Of a DNA stretch of 64,000 nucleotides, positions 16,441-24,767 are shown piece by piece. Source of the stretch: Streptomyces pristinaespiralis (GTDB lineage: Bacteria > Actinomycetota > Actinomycetes > Streptomycetales > Streptomycetaceae); the NCBI RefSeq assembly GCF_001278075.1, contig NZ_CP011340.1, forward strand, positions 5,453,501 to 5,517,500, in the 5' to 3' direction. The position numbers and the translations under genes are program-made. Under the pieces are notes generated by a model. That model did not search any database. It worked only from the letters and a program-made list of their open reading frames with translations, and had not been told where the DNA came from. Every line of letters begins with the position of its first letter. Position 1 is the stretch's first letter.

Positions 16441-17745
16441 ATGGCTGCCGTACCGGTCTTCGAGGAGTTCGAGCCCGCCGCGGACTGTGACTGCGCGGGC
16501 TGCGCGCACAGGCGCCGCGCGCACACCGCCGGGGAGCACCCCTCGGCGCAGGGCTGCCGCAGGGCGCTGGTCGTGGTCACCGCCGCCGGGGTCGTCCTGG
16601 GATCCACCGCGGCGGGCGCGACGGCGAAGAACGCCTCCCCTGCCGGGAGCTCCGGGGAGCGGACCGGGGAGCGGGCCGTCGAACCGTGGCCGTCCACCGA
16701 ACAGGGCGGCACCGCACCGCTGCACGGTCCCGCCGGCCGGCCCGCGACGGAAAAGGCACCGCTGCGCGCCGTCACCCGGGCGGAGATCATCAACCGGGCC
16801 AAGACATGGGTCGACGCCAAGGTGCCGTACAGCATGTCGAAGTACTGGTCCGACGGGTACCGCCAGGACTGCTCCGGCTATGTGTCGATGGCCTGGAACC
16901 TGGCGAAGAACGAGTGGACCGGAAGCCTCGCCCAGTTCGGCGACCGGATCACACGCGACAACCTGCAGGCCGGCGACATCCTGCTCTTCCATAATCCCGC
17001 CGACCCGACGGGCGGCTCGCACGTCACGATCTTCGGCGGCTGGACCGACTACACGCACACGTACTACACGGCGTACGAGCAGACCAAGCCGCACACCCGC
17101 AAACAGGCCACGCCGATGGCCTACTGGAACAACTCCGCCTCCTATGTCGCCTACCGCTACAAGGGCCTCGCCACCGGCACGGGCACGGGCGCCGGCGGGG
17201 GGCAGCGGGAGGCCGTCGCGTTCCCCGGCGTCTCCCGCTTCGGGCCGGGCAAGCGCAACGCGTCCGTCACGAAGCTCGGCGAGAAGCTCGTGGCGCGGGG
17301 CGGCAAGCGGTTCTACCGGGAGGGGCCCGACCCGCGCTGGACGGAGGCCGACCGGCGGGCGACCCGGGCCTTCCAGCGCGCCCAGGGCTGGCGCGGCAAG
17401 GAGGCGGACGGCCTGCCCGGACCGCACACCTGGCGGCTGCTGGTGAACAAGCAGGGCAGGAACATCCCCGCCGCGAAGCCGCCGGGCAAGGGCCCGCAGG
17501 CCGGTACGCCGGCCTTCCCGGGGCGCGCCCACTTCCGGCCCGGCCGGTCCAGCACGTACGTCACCCAACTCGGCAAGCGCCTGGTCGAGCGCGGTTACGG
17601 CAAGCACTACACATCCGGACCGGACCCGCGCTGGCGCGAGGCGGACCGCCGCAACGTCCAGGCGTTCCAGCGCGCCCAGGGCTGGCGGGGCGCGGCGGCC
17701 GACGGCTATCCGGGGCCGGAGACGTGGAGGCGTCTCTTCTCCTAG
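16441..17745 (+). CDS. NlpC/P60-like hydrolase with two peptidoglycan-binding repeats
   Basis: This 434-residue protein has a Cys-rich start (CDCAGC at 16-21), a membrane segment (about 41-62), a papain-like NlpC/P60-type domain (about 112-255) with nucleophile C144 in QDCSGYVS and H194 in SHVTIFGG, and two about 75-residue C-terminal repeats (from AFPGVSRFGPG and AFPGRAHFRPG) typical of Streptomyces peptidoglycan-binding modules (FQRAQGWRG...DG-PGP-TWR). It probably acts on the cell wall. It is transcribed away from cslA, and together with the neighbouring SPFH and LPMO genes forms the conserved flank of the csl locus. It could locally open peptidoglycan for glycan passage; that is inference. 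The ATG at 16441 follows GGAGGGG. Confidence 0.8.
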   Translation: MAAVPVFEEFEPAADCDCAGCAHRRRAHTAGEHPSAQGCRRALVVVTAAGVVLGSTAAGATAKNASPAGSSGERTGERAVEPWPSTEQGGTAPLHGPAGRPATEKAPLRAVTRAEIINRAKTWVDAKVPYSMSKYWSDGYRQDCSGYVSMAWNLAKNEWTGSLAQFGDRITRDNLQAGDILLFHNPADPTGGSHVTIFGGWTDYTHTYYTAYEQTKPHTRKQATPMAYWNNSASYVAYRYKGLATGTGTGAGGGQREAVAFPGVSRFGPGKRNASVTKLGEKLVARGGKRFYREGPDPRWTEADRRATRAFQRAQGWRGKEADGLPGPHTWRLLVNKQGRNIPAAKPPGKGPQAGTPAFPGRAHFRPGRSSTYVTQLGKRLVERGYGKHYTSGPDPRWREADRRNVQAFQRAQGWRGAAADGYPGPETWRRLFS

Positions 17746-17817
17746 GACCCGGTCCCACGCCACCGGGACACGAGCACACCCGACGACAGAACAGAGCGAC
17801 CAGCTAAGGCGGCAGGC

Positions 17818-19221
17818 ATGAACACCACGACGTCGGAGCCGGAGGGCACCGTGCCGTCCGAGAGCCCGCGGCGCAACTTCGTCATCGCCGGCGAGACGAC
17901 GACCGAGATCCCCGTCCACCTGCTGTTCAGGGACGATGCGGCCCCCCTGCGGCCGACCGTCGTGGCCCGGCGGCAGGGGACGGGGGAGCAGCCGAGGGTC
18001 GGGCACGAGCCGCCCGCCACGCAGGAACCCCAGCAGCGGCGCGGCACCGGGCCGGGCACCCTCGACCCGCAGCAGCCGGACGCGGGGACGGCGGACCCGC
18101 ACAAGCCGGACCTGCGGAAGGAGGACGCACGGAAGCCGGAGCAGAAGAAGCCCGATCTCACCAAGCGCCGGGCACAGGAGCAGCCGGACGGATCCGGTCC
18201 GCGGCAGCCGCGCCAGGACGGATCCCGGCCGCAGACGTCCGGACAGCAGAAGGCCGCACCGCAGAAGCCCGGCCCGCGCGGGTCCTCCGCCGCGGCCCGG
18301 CCCCTGCCCGCCGTCGATCCGCAGATCGCCGAGCGCCCAGGACCCGTACTGCCGGGATGGACGGCGCTCGTCGCGGGCGGCTGCTCGCTCGCCGGGATCG
18401 GTGCGGTGATCTGGGGCACCGGGGCGGTGCCGGAGGTGCTCGCGGGAATCTTCGGACTGACCCCGCCGCCGTACGGGGGCATCGGGATCTGGCTGTGGTG
18501 CCTGCTCACCCTCGGGGTGATCCTGGCGCTGTTCGCCCTCGGCGGGCTCGGGCGCGGCCAGGTCGGCCGGGCGTGGGTCCTGACCCTCTGCGGCGACTAC
18601 CGCGGCAGCGTGCGGCGTACCGGGCTGGTGTGGGTCAGTCCGCTGGTGCTGCGCCGGCGGATCGACGTACGGCTGCGGCACTGGCGCAGCGAGCCGATGG
18701 CCGTGGTCGACGCGGAGGGAACGCCGCTGCGCGCGGTGGTGCTCGTGGTGTGGCGGGTCAAGGACACGGCGCGTGCCGCGCTCGGCGTGGCGGACCACGA
18801 GGCGTATCTGCGGGAGCAGGTGGAGGCGGCCACCGCGCGGGTCTTCTCGCAGCTGCCCGCCGACGCCTTCCTCCCGTCGGTGCCGACGCTGCGCAACGCC
18901 GAGGCGGTCGGGGACAGGCTGACGAAGATGCTGGCGGCGGAGTGCGCGGCGGTCGGAGTGGAGGTCTTCGCGGCGCAGCCGGTGGCCGTCGACTACGCGC
19001 CGGAGGTGGCGGCCGCCATGCAGCGCCGCCGGGTCGCGGCGATCGACGCCAAGCACCGGAACGCCGTGCTGACTTCGGTGGTGGACGCGGTCGACGAGAC
19101 GGTGGGGAGGCTGACCGCGCGTGGTCTGGTCGACCTGGACGACTACGAGCGCAAGGCGCTGGTGAAGGACCTGACCGTTGCCTTCTACACGGGTCGGGCG
19201 GGTGCCGTCGAGGCTCCGTGA
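17818..19221 (+). CDS. SPFH-domain membrane protein
   Basis: This 467-residue protein has a long disordered Pro/Gln/Lys-rich N-terminal region (about 1-180), two membrane helices (about 184-208 and 222-243) and a C-terminal SPFH/band-7 domain (from about 250: LCGDYRGSVRRTGLVWVSPL, then RVKDTARAALGVADHEAYLREQVEAATARVFSQL). SPFH proteins such as flotillin and stomatin form oligomeric membrane scaffolds. Here it lies between the NlpC-like gene and the LPMO in the csl region, so it might organise the tip membrane around the glycan machinery (inference from context). The stop codon overlaps a DasR-like site of the next promoter. Confidence 0.85.
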   Translation: MNTTTSEPEGTVPSESPRRNFVIAGETTTEIPVHLLFRDDAAPLRPTVVARRQGTGEQPRVGHEPPATQEPQQRRGTGPGTLDPQQPDAGTADPHKPDLRKEDARKPEQKKPDLTKRRAQEQPDGSGPRQPRQDGSRPQTSGQQKAAPQKPGPRGSSAAARPLPAVDPQIAERPGPVLPGWTALVAGGCSLAGIGAVIWGTGAVPEVLAGIFGLTPPPYGGIGIWLWCLLTLGVILALFALGGLGRGQVGRAWVLTLCGDYRGSVRRTGLVWVSPLVLRRRIDVRLRHWRSEPMAVVDAEGTPLRAVVLVVWRVKDTARAALGVADHEAYLREQVEAATARVFSQLPADAFLPSVPTLRNAEAVGDRLTKMLAAECAAVGVEVFAAQPVAVDYAPEVAAAMQRRRVAAIDAKHRNAVLTSVVDAVDETVGRLTARGLVDLDDYERKALVKDLTVAFYTGRAGAVEAP

Positions 19222-19275
19222 TTGGTCTGGACATCTCCAACGGCCGTCAATACATTGGAACTTGGTCTAGACCGG
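19221..19275 (+). promoter_or_regulatory. Two DasR-type operators (dre) before LPMO gene
   Basis: At 19262-19275 TTGGTCTAGACCGG contains the perfect palindrome GGTCTAGACC, close to the DasR consensus (ACTGGTCTAGACCACT). A weaker second copy, ATTGGTCTGGACAT, is at 19221-19234. DasR represses chitin-degradation genes until GlcN-6-P appears, so the LPMO is expected to be chitin or GlcNAc inducible. Confidence 0.75.
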
Positions 19276-19342
19276 AACAAGCAATACCGCACGCGTGCAG
19301 CAAGTGCCTCGGAACTCCCCCACGTTCTACCAGGAGCCAAGC

Positions 19343-19930
19343 ATGCGAAAGAAGATAGGCGCGGCCGCGGTCGGCCTCGTCGTGACGGGTGCGACCCTGC
19401 TCGCCACCGGCAGTGCGAGCAGCCACGGCTACACCGACTCACCGATCAGCCGGCAGAAGCTCTGCGCCAACAAGACGGTGAGCAACTGCGGGCAGATCCA
19501 GTGGGAGCCGCAGAGCGTCGAGGGCCCGAAGGGCTTCCCGGCCGCGGGTCCGGCCGACGGCAGGATCTGTGCGGGCGGCAACGGCCAGTTCGCCGAACTG
19601 GACGACCCGCGCGGCGGCACCTGGCCCACCACCAAGGTGAGCTCGGGCCAGAACTACACCTTCCGCTGGCAGTTCACCGCCAGGCACCGCACCACCGACT
19701 TCAAGTACTACATCACCAAGGCGGGCTGGAACCCGAGCCAGCCGCTGACCAGGGCCGCACTGGAGTCGCAGCCCTTCCTGACCATCCCCTACGGCGGTCA
19801 GCAGCCGCCGGCCACCCTGTCCCACTCCGGCAACCTTCCCCAGCGGTCGGGCCGCCATCTGATCCTGGCGGTGTGGACGGTGCACGACACGGCGAACGCC
19901 TTCTACGCCTGCTCCGACGTGCAGTTCTGA
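19343..19930 (+). CDS. AA10 lytic polysaccharide monooxygenase
   Basis: This is a secreted copper monooxygenase that cuts crystalline chitin or cellulose oxidatively. After signal cleavage (ASS|HGY) the mature protein begins with H28, the first histidine-brace ligand; H115 in FTARHRTTDF is the second, and F187 near the end is the usual axial residue. Four cysteines (C41, C49, C76, C190) are present. It is 195 residues long, a single AA10 domain without binding module. In S. lividans an AA10 protein encoded beside cslA-glxA (LpmP) acts with them on the tip glycan; peroxide from GlxA may serve as cosubstrate. DasR-type sites precede it. The ATG at 19343 follows CAGGAG. Confidence 0.93.
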   Translation: MRKKIGAAAVGLVVTGATLLATGSASSHGYTDSPISRQKLCANKTVSNCGQIQWEPQSVEGPKGFPAAGPADGRICAGGNGQFAELDDPRGGTWPTTKVSSGQNYTFRWQFTARHRTTDFKYYITKAGWNPSQPLTRAALESQPFLTIPYGGQQPPATLSHSGNLPQRSGRHLILAVWTVHDTANAFYACSDVQF

Positions 19931-20092
19931 CGGCAGGCCGGTCACACTGCGGCGACCCCTTCCGCCGGGGGTCGCCGTGGTCGTGTGCCCGCCCCGCCCC
20001 GCGATGTTCATGGAAGGCGGGTGCACCTGGCAGGATCATCGGATGACCGTGAAACGCTCCCTCCTCCGCCGTCCGGAGGGCCGCCCGCAGCC

Positions 20093-20488
20093 ATGCTGAT
20101 CGATCTGGAGAAAACCGAACAGCTCCCCGGCGGACTGTGCCTCGCTCATGCGCGCACCCCCATCGGACCGGTCGTCGCCCGCTGGTGCGGCGATCCCGAC
20201 GCGCTGCCCGGCCGGTACGACGCCGAGTGGACGGTCGACGAGGACGTGGCCTGGCTGGCCAACACCCACCCCGCCCCCGAGCAGTCCTATCTGATCGGCC
20301 CGCGGCCGGACGGTCTGCTGCTGCGCGGCCGGCTCGACGAGGTCGCCCGGGCCGCCGCCGTCCTGGACCTGGCGGGGACCTTGATCCTTCTGGACCTGGC
20401 CGGCCCGCTGCCGGACGGGGCCCTCGGCACATGGATCGACATCCACGCGGAGCGGGAGAAGGTGGCCCTCTATCCGTACGAGCTGTGA
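20093..20488 (+). CDS. Conserved hypothetical protein
   Basis: This 131-residue soluble protein is one I do not recognise. It has no signal peptide or membrane segment and is acidic, with text such as LPGRYDAEWTVDEDVAWLANTHPAPEQSYLIGP and a C-terminal ATWIDIHAE-like strand ending in VALYPYEL. Codon use fits a real gene. The start at 20093 (ATG) has GGAGGG 12 bases before; alternatives further upstream are possible. It follows the LPMO gene by 162 bases and ends before a tRNA terminator on the other strand. Confidence 0.6.
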   Translation: MLIDLEKTEQLPGGLCLAHARTPIGPVVARWCGDPDALPGRYDAEWTVDEDVAWLANTHPAPEQSYLIGPRPDGLLLRGRLDEVARAAAVLDLAGTLILLDLAGPLPDGALGTWIDIHAEREKVALYPYEL

Positions 20489-20541
20489 GGAGGGCCACAT
20501 CGGCGGGCGGGCCGGTGTCGCACGGCACGGCGCACCGGACA

Positions 20542-20592
20542 CGGAAAAACCCTGTGGGGCATCCCGGATCACCGGCATGCCCCACAGGGTTT
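20542..20592 (-). terminator. Rho-independent terminator after second tRNA-Lys
   Basis: A perfect 16-base inverted repeat (20547-20562 / 20577-20592) starts five bases after the tRNA 3' end and is followed on the minus strand by GTTTTTCC. It is a textbook terminator, unusual in being T-rich for this genome. Confidence 0.9.
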
Positions 20593-20597
20593 GGTTG

Positions 20598-20671
20598 TGC
20601 GCCGCCAGGGACTCGAACCCCGGACCCGCTGATTAAGAGTCAGCTGCTCTAACCAACTGAGCTAGCGGCGC
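20598..20671 (-). tRNA. tRNA-Lys(CTT), copy 2
   Basis: It is identical over all 74 bases to the copy at 16169-16242: anticodon CTT, discriminator A, no encoded CCA. A terminator hairpin follows directly. Confidence 0.97.
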
Positions 20672-20765
20672 CTCTTTTGTCCGCCGCTGCGCGGCTGACT
20701 CATTAATAGTACCTGGTCCGAAGGGGTGCTCCGGACCAGGTGCGGGCGGGCCGCCGCGGACGGCT

Positions 20766-21524
20766 CTAGATGGCGAGCGAGAGCACCACCGGGGCCGCCC
20801 GGCGGTTCAGGGTGTCGGCGGCCGAGCGCAGCCGGTGCGCGTGCTCGACCGGGAGGGACAGTGCCAGGCAGCCCACGGAGGAGCCGGCCGTCAGCGGCAC
20901 GGCCGCGCAGACGGTGCCCACCGCGTACTCCTGGAGGTCGAGGACGGGGACCGTCGGCGGCTGGCTGTCCAGCTTGGAGAAGAGCAGCCGCTCGCTGGTG
21001 ATCGTGCGCGACGTCAGACGGGCGATCTTGTGCCGGGAGAGGTGGTCGCGGCGGCCGTTCACGTCGAGCTGGGTCAGCAGGCACTTGCCGACCGCGCTGG
21101 CGTGGGCGGCGGAGCGGAAGTCCACCCACTCGTTCACCTTCGGCGTGCCGGGGCCGTCCGTGAACTGGGTGATCTTGACCTCGCCGTCGATGTAACGGCT
21201 GATGTAGACGGCGGCGCCGACCGAGTCACGCAGTTCGGTCAGGGTGTCCTGGAGCTTGGCCGCCAGCGCCTCCTTGCGGGTGGCGCCGGAGCCGAGCAGG
21301 ACCAGGGATTCGCCGATCACGTAGGCGCCGTCGGCGACCTGCTCCACATACGCCTCGCGGCGGAGCATGGCCAGCATCGGGGCGAGGTGACCGGTCGGCA
21401 GGCCGGTCTCCCGTGCGATCTGGACATCGGTGACCCCGCCACCGTGCTTGGAGATCGTCTCCAGGACGCGCAAGACGTATTGCACCGAATGGAACGGCGC
21501 GGTCGGCTCGGGCTTCAGCGCCAC
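20766..21524 (-). CDS. IclR family transcriptional regulator
   Basis: This 252-residue regulator has an N-terminal winged helix (about 10-72; SVQYVLRVLETISKHGGGVTDVQIARETGLPTGHLAPML) and a C-terminal IclR effector-binding domain (about 85-250, with SAAHASAVGKCLLTQL and VGTVCAAVPLTAGSSVGCLALSLP). It is the nearest regulator to the ehu-like transporter, 166 bases downstream of ehuA on the same strand, and probably controls that transporter and perhaps the catabolic genes to 29.2 kb. The effector is unknown. Confidence 0.88.
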   Translation of the reverse strand: MALKPEPTAPFHSVQYVLRVLETISKHGGGVTDVQIARETGLPTGHLAPMLAMLRREAYVEQVADGAYVIGESLVLLGSGATRKEALAAKLQDTLTELRDSVGAAVYISRYIDGEVKITQFTDGPGTPKVNEWVDFRSAAHASAVGKCLLTQLDVNGRRDHLSRHKIARLTSRTITSERLLFSKLDSQPPTVPVLDLQEYAVGTVCAAVPLTAGSSVGCLALSLPVEHAHRLRSAADTLNRRAAPVVLSLAI

Positions 21525-21616
21525 GGTTTCCCCCTAGCAGGTTGTTACCGCAAGCTTCCCTACCACGATAGCGGCCAAGACCCGTTTGATGGGCGCCTGT
21601 TGGCGTAAATGATGAG

Positions 21617-21642
21617 GCGCCCCGCGTCACACGCTGGGGCGC
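21617..21642 (-). terminator. Hairpin downstream of ehuA-like gene
   Basis: GCGCCCC and GGGGCGC form a 7-base stem with a 12-base loop, 49 bases after the ehuA stop, in the gap before the IclR gene. Confidence 0.55.
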
Positions 21643-21690
21643 ATCACCATGGCATATGCCAGGGGCAGGAATGGTCGACGGAGTCGGAGG

Positions 21691-22455
21691 TCAGAGCACC
21701 GCGCCGAGGAATTCGCGAGTACGTTCGTGCTCCGGATCCGAGAAGATTTTTTCCGGCGGACCGGACTCGATCACCTTCCCGGCGTCGAACATGAGCACGT
21801 CGTCGGAGATGTCCCGGGCGAAATTCATCTCGTGGGTCACACAGAGCATGGTGATGTCCGTGGTGCGCGCGATGTCGCGCAGCAGGTCCAGCACCCCGGC
21901 GACCAGCTCGGGGTCGAGCGCCGAGGTCACCTCGTCGAGCAGCAGCACCTGCGGCCGCATGGCCAGCGCACGGGCGATCGCCACCCGCTGCTGCTGGCCG
22001 CCGGAGAGTTGCGTCGGCTTCGCGTCGCAGCGGTCGGCCAGCCCCACCAGCTCGAGGAGCTCCTTGGCGCGCACCTCGGCCTCGTCCTTGGAGAGGCCCA
22101 GCACCCGCACCGGCGCCTCCGTCAGGTTCCGCAGCACGCTCATGTTGGGGAACAGGTTGAACTGCTGGAAGACCATGCCGATCTTCTTGCGCGCCTCGCG
22201 GCGCTCCTTCTCCGGGGCCGGGAAGAGCCGGTTGCCGTTCACCTGGATCGTGCCCTCGTCGGGCGTCTCCAGGGTCATCAGCAGCCGCAGGATCGTGGTC
22301 TTGCCGGAGCCGGACGGGCCGATCAGCGTGACGTGCTTGCCCGGGCGGACCGAGAAGCAGAGGTCGTCGAGGACCGTGTTGTCGCCGAATCTCTTGGTGA
22401 CGTTGTCGAACCGGATGAGGGTGTCGGGCGTGGTGCCCTTGAGGTCAGCGGACAA
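21691..22455 (-). CDS. ehuA: ABC transporter ATP-binding protein, EhuA-like
   Basis: This is the polar-amino-acid-type ABC ATPase, 254 residues. Walker A is GPSGSGKT (46-53), the signature is LSGGQQQRV, Walker B is VLLLDEVTSALD and the switch histidine is in CVTHEMNFARD. It energises the two permeases encoded just upstream. The most sensible start is the TTG at 22455, preceded by GGAGCG and overlapping the end of the permease gene by 11 bases; no ATG or GTG fits as well. The assignment to ectoine/hydroxyectoine uptake rests on the binding protein's resemblance to EhuB and is not proven. Confidence 0.85.
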   Translation of the reverse strand: MSADLKGTTPDTLIRFDNVTKRFGDNTVLDDLCFSVRPGKHVTLIGPSGSGKTTILRLLMTLETPDEGTIQVNGNRLFPAPEKERREARKKIGMVFQQFNLFPNMSVLRNLTEAPVRVLGLSKDEAEVRAKELLELVGLADRCDAKPTQLSGGQQQRVAIARALAMRPQVLLLDEVTSALDPELVAGVLDLLRDIARTTDITMLCVTHEMNFARDISDDVLMFDAGKVIESGPPEKIFSDPEHERTREFLGAVL

Positions 22456-23095
22456 GGCGGCGCTCCAGGGATCGGACGAGAAGAGAAGCCGGATAGGCGA
22501 TGAGGACGAAGGCGACACCGATCAGCGTCAGCGGCTCGGTGTACTGGAACGTCGACGCGCTCTCCAGCCGCGACTGCTGGAGCATTTCCAGCACGCCGAT
22601 CGCTGCGAGCAGCGGAGTGTCCTTGAGCATCGCGATGACGTAGTTGCCGAGCGCGGGTGTGATCCGGCGCACGGCCTGCGGCAGGATGACCGCGATCCAG
22701 GTGCGGTGGGCGGGCAGGCTCAGTGCCGTCGCCGCCTCCCACTGCCCGGGCGGCACGGCTTCGATGCCGGCGCGGTAGACCTGCGCGGTGTACGTCGAGT
22801 AGTGCAGCCCGATCGCGATCGTGCCGGTGGTCAGGGCGGAGAACTGCACGCCCCACTCCGGCAGCACGAAGTAGAGGAAGAAGAGCTGCACCAGCAGCGG
22901 GGTGGTGCGGATGAACTCGGTGACGAGGTTCACCGGCCACCGGATGAAGCGGGTCGGCGCCCTGAACGCGATCGCCCAGACGAGACCGAGGGTGAACGAG
23001 ATCAGCGAGCCGAGCACCAGCACCTGCAGCGTGATCAGCACGCCGTCCCAGAAGCGCGGCATGAAGTCCGCGATCGCGGACCAGTCCCAGGTCAC
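22445..23095 (-). CDS. ehuD: Amino-acid-type ABC permease, EhuD-like
   Basis: This 216-residue inner-membrane permease is of the His/Glu/ectoine class, with about five helices. The permease-ATPase contact loop (EAA motif) is visible as VPPGQWEAATALSLPAHRTWIAVILPQAVRR. It starts at GTG 23095, overlapping the end of the preceding permease gene by four bases, and its end overlaps the ATPase gene. Two different permeases form the transmembrane channel together. Confidence 0.85.
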   Translation of the reverse strand: MTWDWSAIADFMPRFWDGVLITLQVLVLGSLISFTLGLVWAIAFRAPTRFIRWPVNLVTEFIRTTPLLVQLFFLYFVLPEWGVQFSALTTGTIAIGLHYSTYTAQVYRAGIEAVPPGQWEAATALSLPAHRTWIAVILPQAVRRITPALGNYVIAMLKDTPLLAAIGVLEMLQQSRLESASTFQYTEPLTLIGVAFVLIAYPASLLVRSLERRLVR

Positions 23096-23847
23096 TTCGA
23101 AGCACCCCCCGCCACCGCGGTACCGGCGAGCCTGTCCTCGGCGCGGTCGCTCCCGGGGCCCTTGGCGAACAGGCCGCCGAGCAGACCGGGCGGCGACTCG
23201 ATGCCGATGTTCCGTTTGGTCCTGCGCTCCAGCGCCTTCATGGACCGCGTCAGCGCGAAGGCGAGCACGAAGTAGATGACCAGGCTGATCGTGTAGATCT
23301 GCGCGCTCTCCTGGGTGGCGAGGCGCACCAGGTAGGCGGCGAAGGAGACGTCACCGACGCCCAGCAGCGACACCAGGGCCGTGCCCTTGAGCAGCTCGAT
23401 CAGCAGGTTGCAGAACGACGGCACCATCTCCGGCACCGCCTGCGGCAGCAGGATCAGCCGGAGCCGCTGCCACGGCGTGAAGCTCAGCGCGATGCCCGCC
23501 TCGCGCTGCGAGACGGCCACCGAGTTCAGCGCGCCCCGCACGATCTCGGCGCCGTACGCGCCGTACGACAGACCGAGTGCCAGCACCGCGGCCCACATGG
23601 GGACGAGCTGCCAGCCCATGAGCGGGGGCACCACGAAGAACAGCCAGAACATCAGGACCAGCGCGGAGGTGCCCCGGAAGATCTCGGTGTAGACGCCCGC
23701 GACGAAACGGACGGCACGCGAGCGGTGGGTGCGTGCCGTGCCGACGGTGAAGGCGACGGCGGCCGCCAGCGCCGCGCTGTACACGAGCAGTTGAACGGTG
23801 ATCCATATACCGGGCAGCACCCAGTTCTGCCAGAGTCCGGCTGTCAT
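23092..23847 (-). CDS. ehuC: Amino-acid-type ABC permease, EhuC-like
   Basis: This is the second permease of the transporter, 251 residues, with about five helices and the EAA loop VAVSQREAGIALSFTPWQRLRLILLPQAVPE. The ATG at 23847 overlaps the binding-protein stop (ATGA) and has AGGAG eight bases upstream, better than the in-frame GTG six bases earlier. The C-terminus has an extra cytosolic tail of about 35 residues rich in Gly/Ala, which is not needed for the family fold. Confidence 0.85.
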   Translation of the reverse strand: MTAGLWQNWVLPGIWITVQLLVYSAALAAAVAFTVGTARTHRSRAVRFVAGVYTEIFRGTSALVLMFWLFFVVPPLMGWQLVPMWAAVLALGLSYGAYGAEIVRGALNSVAVSQREAGIALSFTPWQRLRLILLPQAVPEMVPSFCNLLIELLKGTALVSLLGVGDVSFAAYLVRLATQESAQIYTISLVIYFVLAFALTRSMKALERRTKRNIGIESPPGLLGGLFAKGPGSDRAEDRLAGTAVAGGASK

Positions 23848-24698
23848 CGGCACAGCTCCTCGGCAGTGAGCGTGGTCATCTCGTTCTTCGTGAAGCCGAA
23901 CGGCTTCAGAATGCGGAAGAGCTCGCCGCTCTTCTTCATCTTGTGGATCTCGACGTTGAAGGCGTCACGCAGTTCGGTGTCGGTCGGCCGGAACGCGAAC
24001 CCGCCGCCGTCGATCTGCTTCTCGCCGTCGACCACGGCCGCGAACGGCTCGGTCGCCTCCGCCCTGGTGCTCTTCCTCACCACCTCGCGGGCGGTCAGCG
24101 CGGTGCCGGCGAAGACGTCCACCCGCCCGGACTCGACGGCGTTCAGCCCGGCCACCTGGTCCTGGAGGATGACGATGTCCTTCTCCGGAATGCCCGCGGC
24201 GACCGCGTAGGCGATCTCGGCGTAGCCCGTTCCGGTGGAGAATTTCGCCTTCGCCTTCACCACGTCCTCGTAGCTGCGCAGGTTCTTGGGGTTGCCCTTG
24301 CGCACGATGAAGGAGTCGAGCATCTGGTATTCGGGGTCGGCGAAGATGACCTGCTCGCACCGCTCCTTGTTGATGTACATCCCCGCGGAGACCACATCGA
24401 ACTGCTGCGAGTTCAGCCCGGGTATGAGGGACGCGAAGTCGGTCGCGACCGGCTGGACACTCTCTATCCCGAGCCGCTGGAAGATGACCCGGGCCAGCTC
24501 AGGGGCCTCGCCCGTGAACTCGCCCTGCTCATCGACATAGCCGTAGGGCACCTCGCCCGCGATGCCGAGGCGTACGGTGCCCTGGGACTTCAGCCGGGCC
24601 AGCGCGTCGCCGGACGGCACGCGACTGCACCCCGCCGCACCGGCGACGGTCAGCGCGCCGGCGGCCGCCGTGCCGAGCAACAGGGCGCGTCTGCTCAT
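23844..24698 (-). CDS. ehuB: Solute-binding lipoprotein, EhuB-like
   Basis: This is the type 2 periplasmic-binding-protein component (SBP family 3), 284 residues. The start MSRRALLLG has a twin-arginine pair and a lipobox ending at C24, so it is probably a Tat- or Sec-exported lipoprotein. The mature protein opens with VRLGIAGEVPYGYVDEQGEFTGEAPELARVI and continues DFASLIPGLNSQQFDVVSAGMYINKERCEQV, closely recalling EhuB, the ectoine/hydroxyectoine receptor. Its operon order (binding protein, two permeases, ATPase) is complete. No ectoine-degradation genes such as eutD/eutE are seen, so another zwitterionic or cyclic amide substrate is possible. Confidence 0.85.
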   Translation of the reverse strand: MSRRALLLGTAAAGALTVAGAAGCSRVPSGDALARLKSQGTVRLGIAGEVPYGYVDEQGEFTGEAPELARVIFQRLGIESVQPVATDFASLIPGLNSQQFDVVSAGMYINKERCEQVIFADPEYQMLDSFIVRKGNPKNLRSYEDVVKAKAKFSTGTGYAEIAYAVAAGIPEKDIVILQDQVAGLNAVESGRVDVFAGTALTAREVVRKSTRAEATEPFAAVVDGEKQIDGGGFAFRPTDTELRDAFNVEIHKMKKSGELFRILKPFGFTKNEMTTLTAEELCR

Positions 24699-24767
24699 CG
24701 ATCCTGGTTGTCTTGTTCGAGCCATGGGCGCGCGGCTACCCGGGCGCCCGCCGGGTATGCGTACGAG

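Noticed and set aside
16261..19056. A 931-residue open frame on the minus strand across the NlpC-like and SPFH genes
   Set aside because: It is an artefact of high third-position GC: the plus-strand genes have clear domains, ribosome sites and codon bias, while this frame is Arg/Pro-rich without any recognisable domain.
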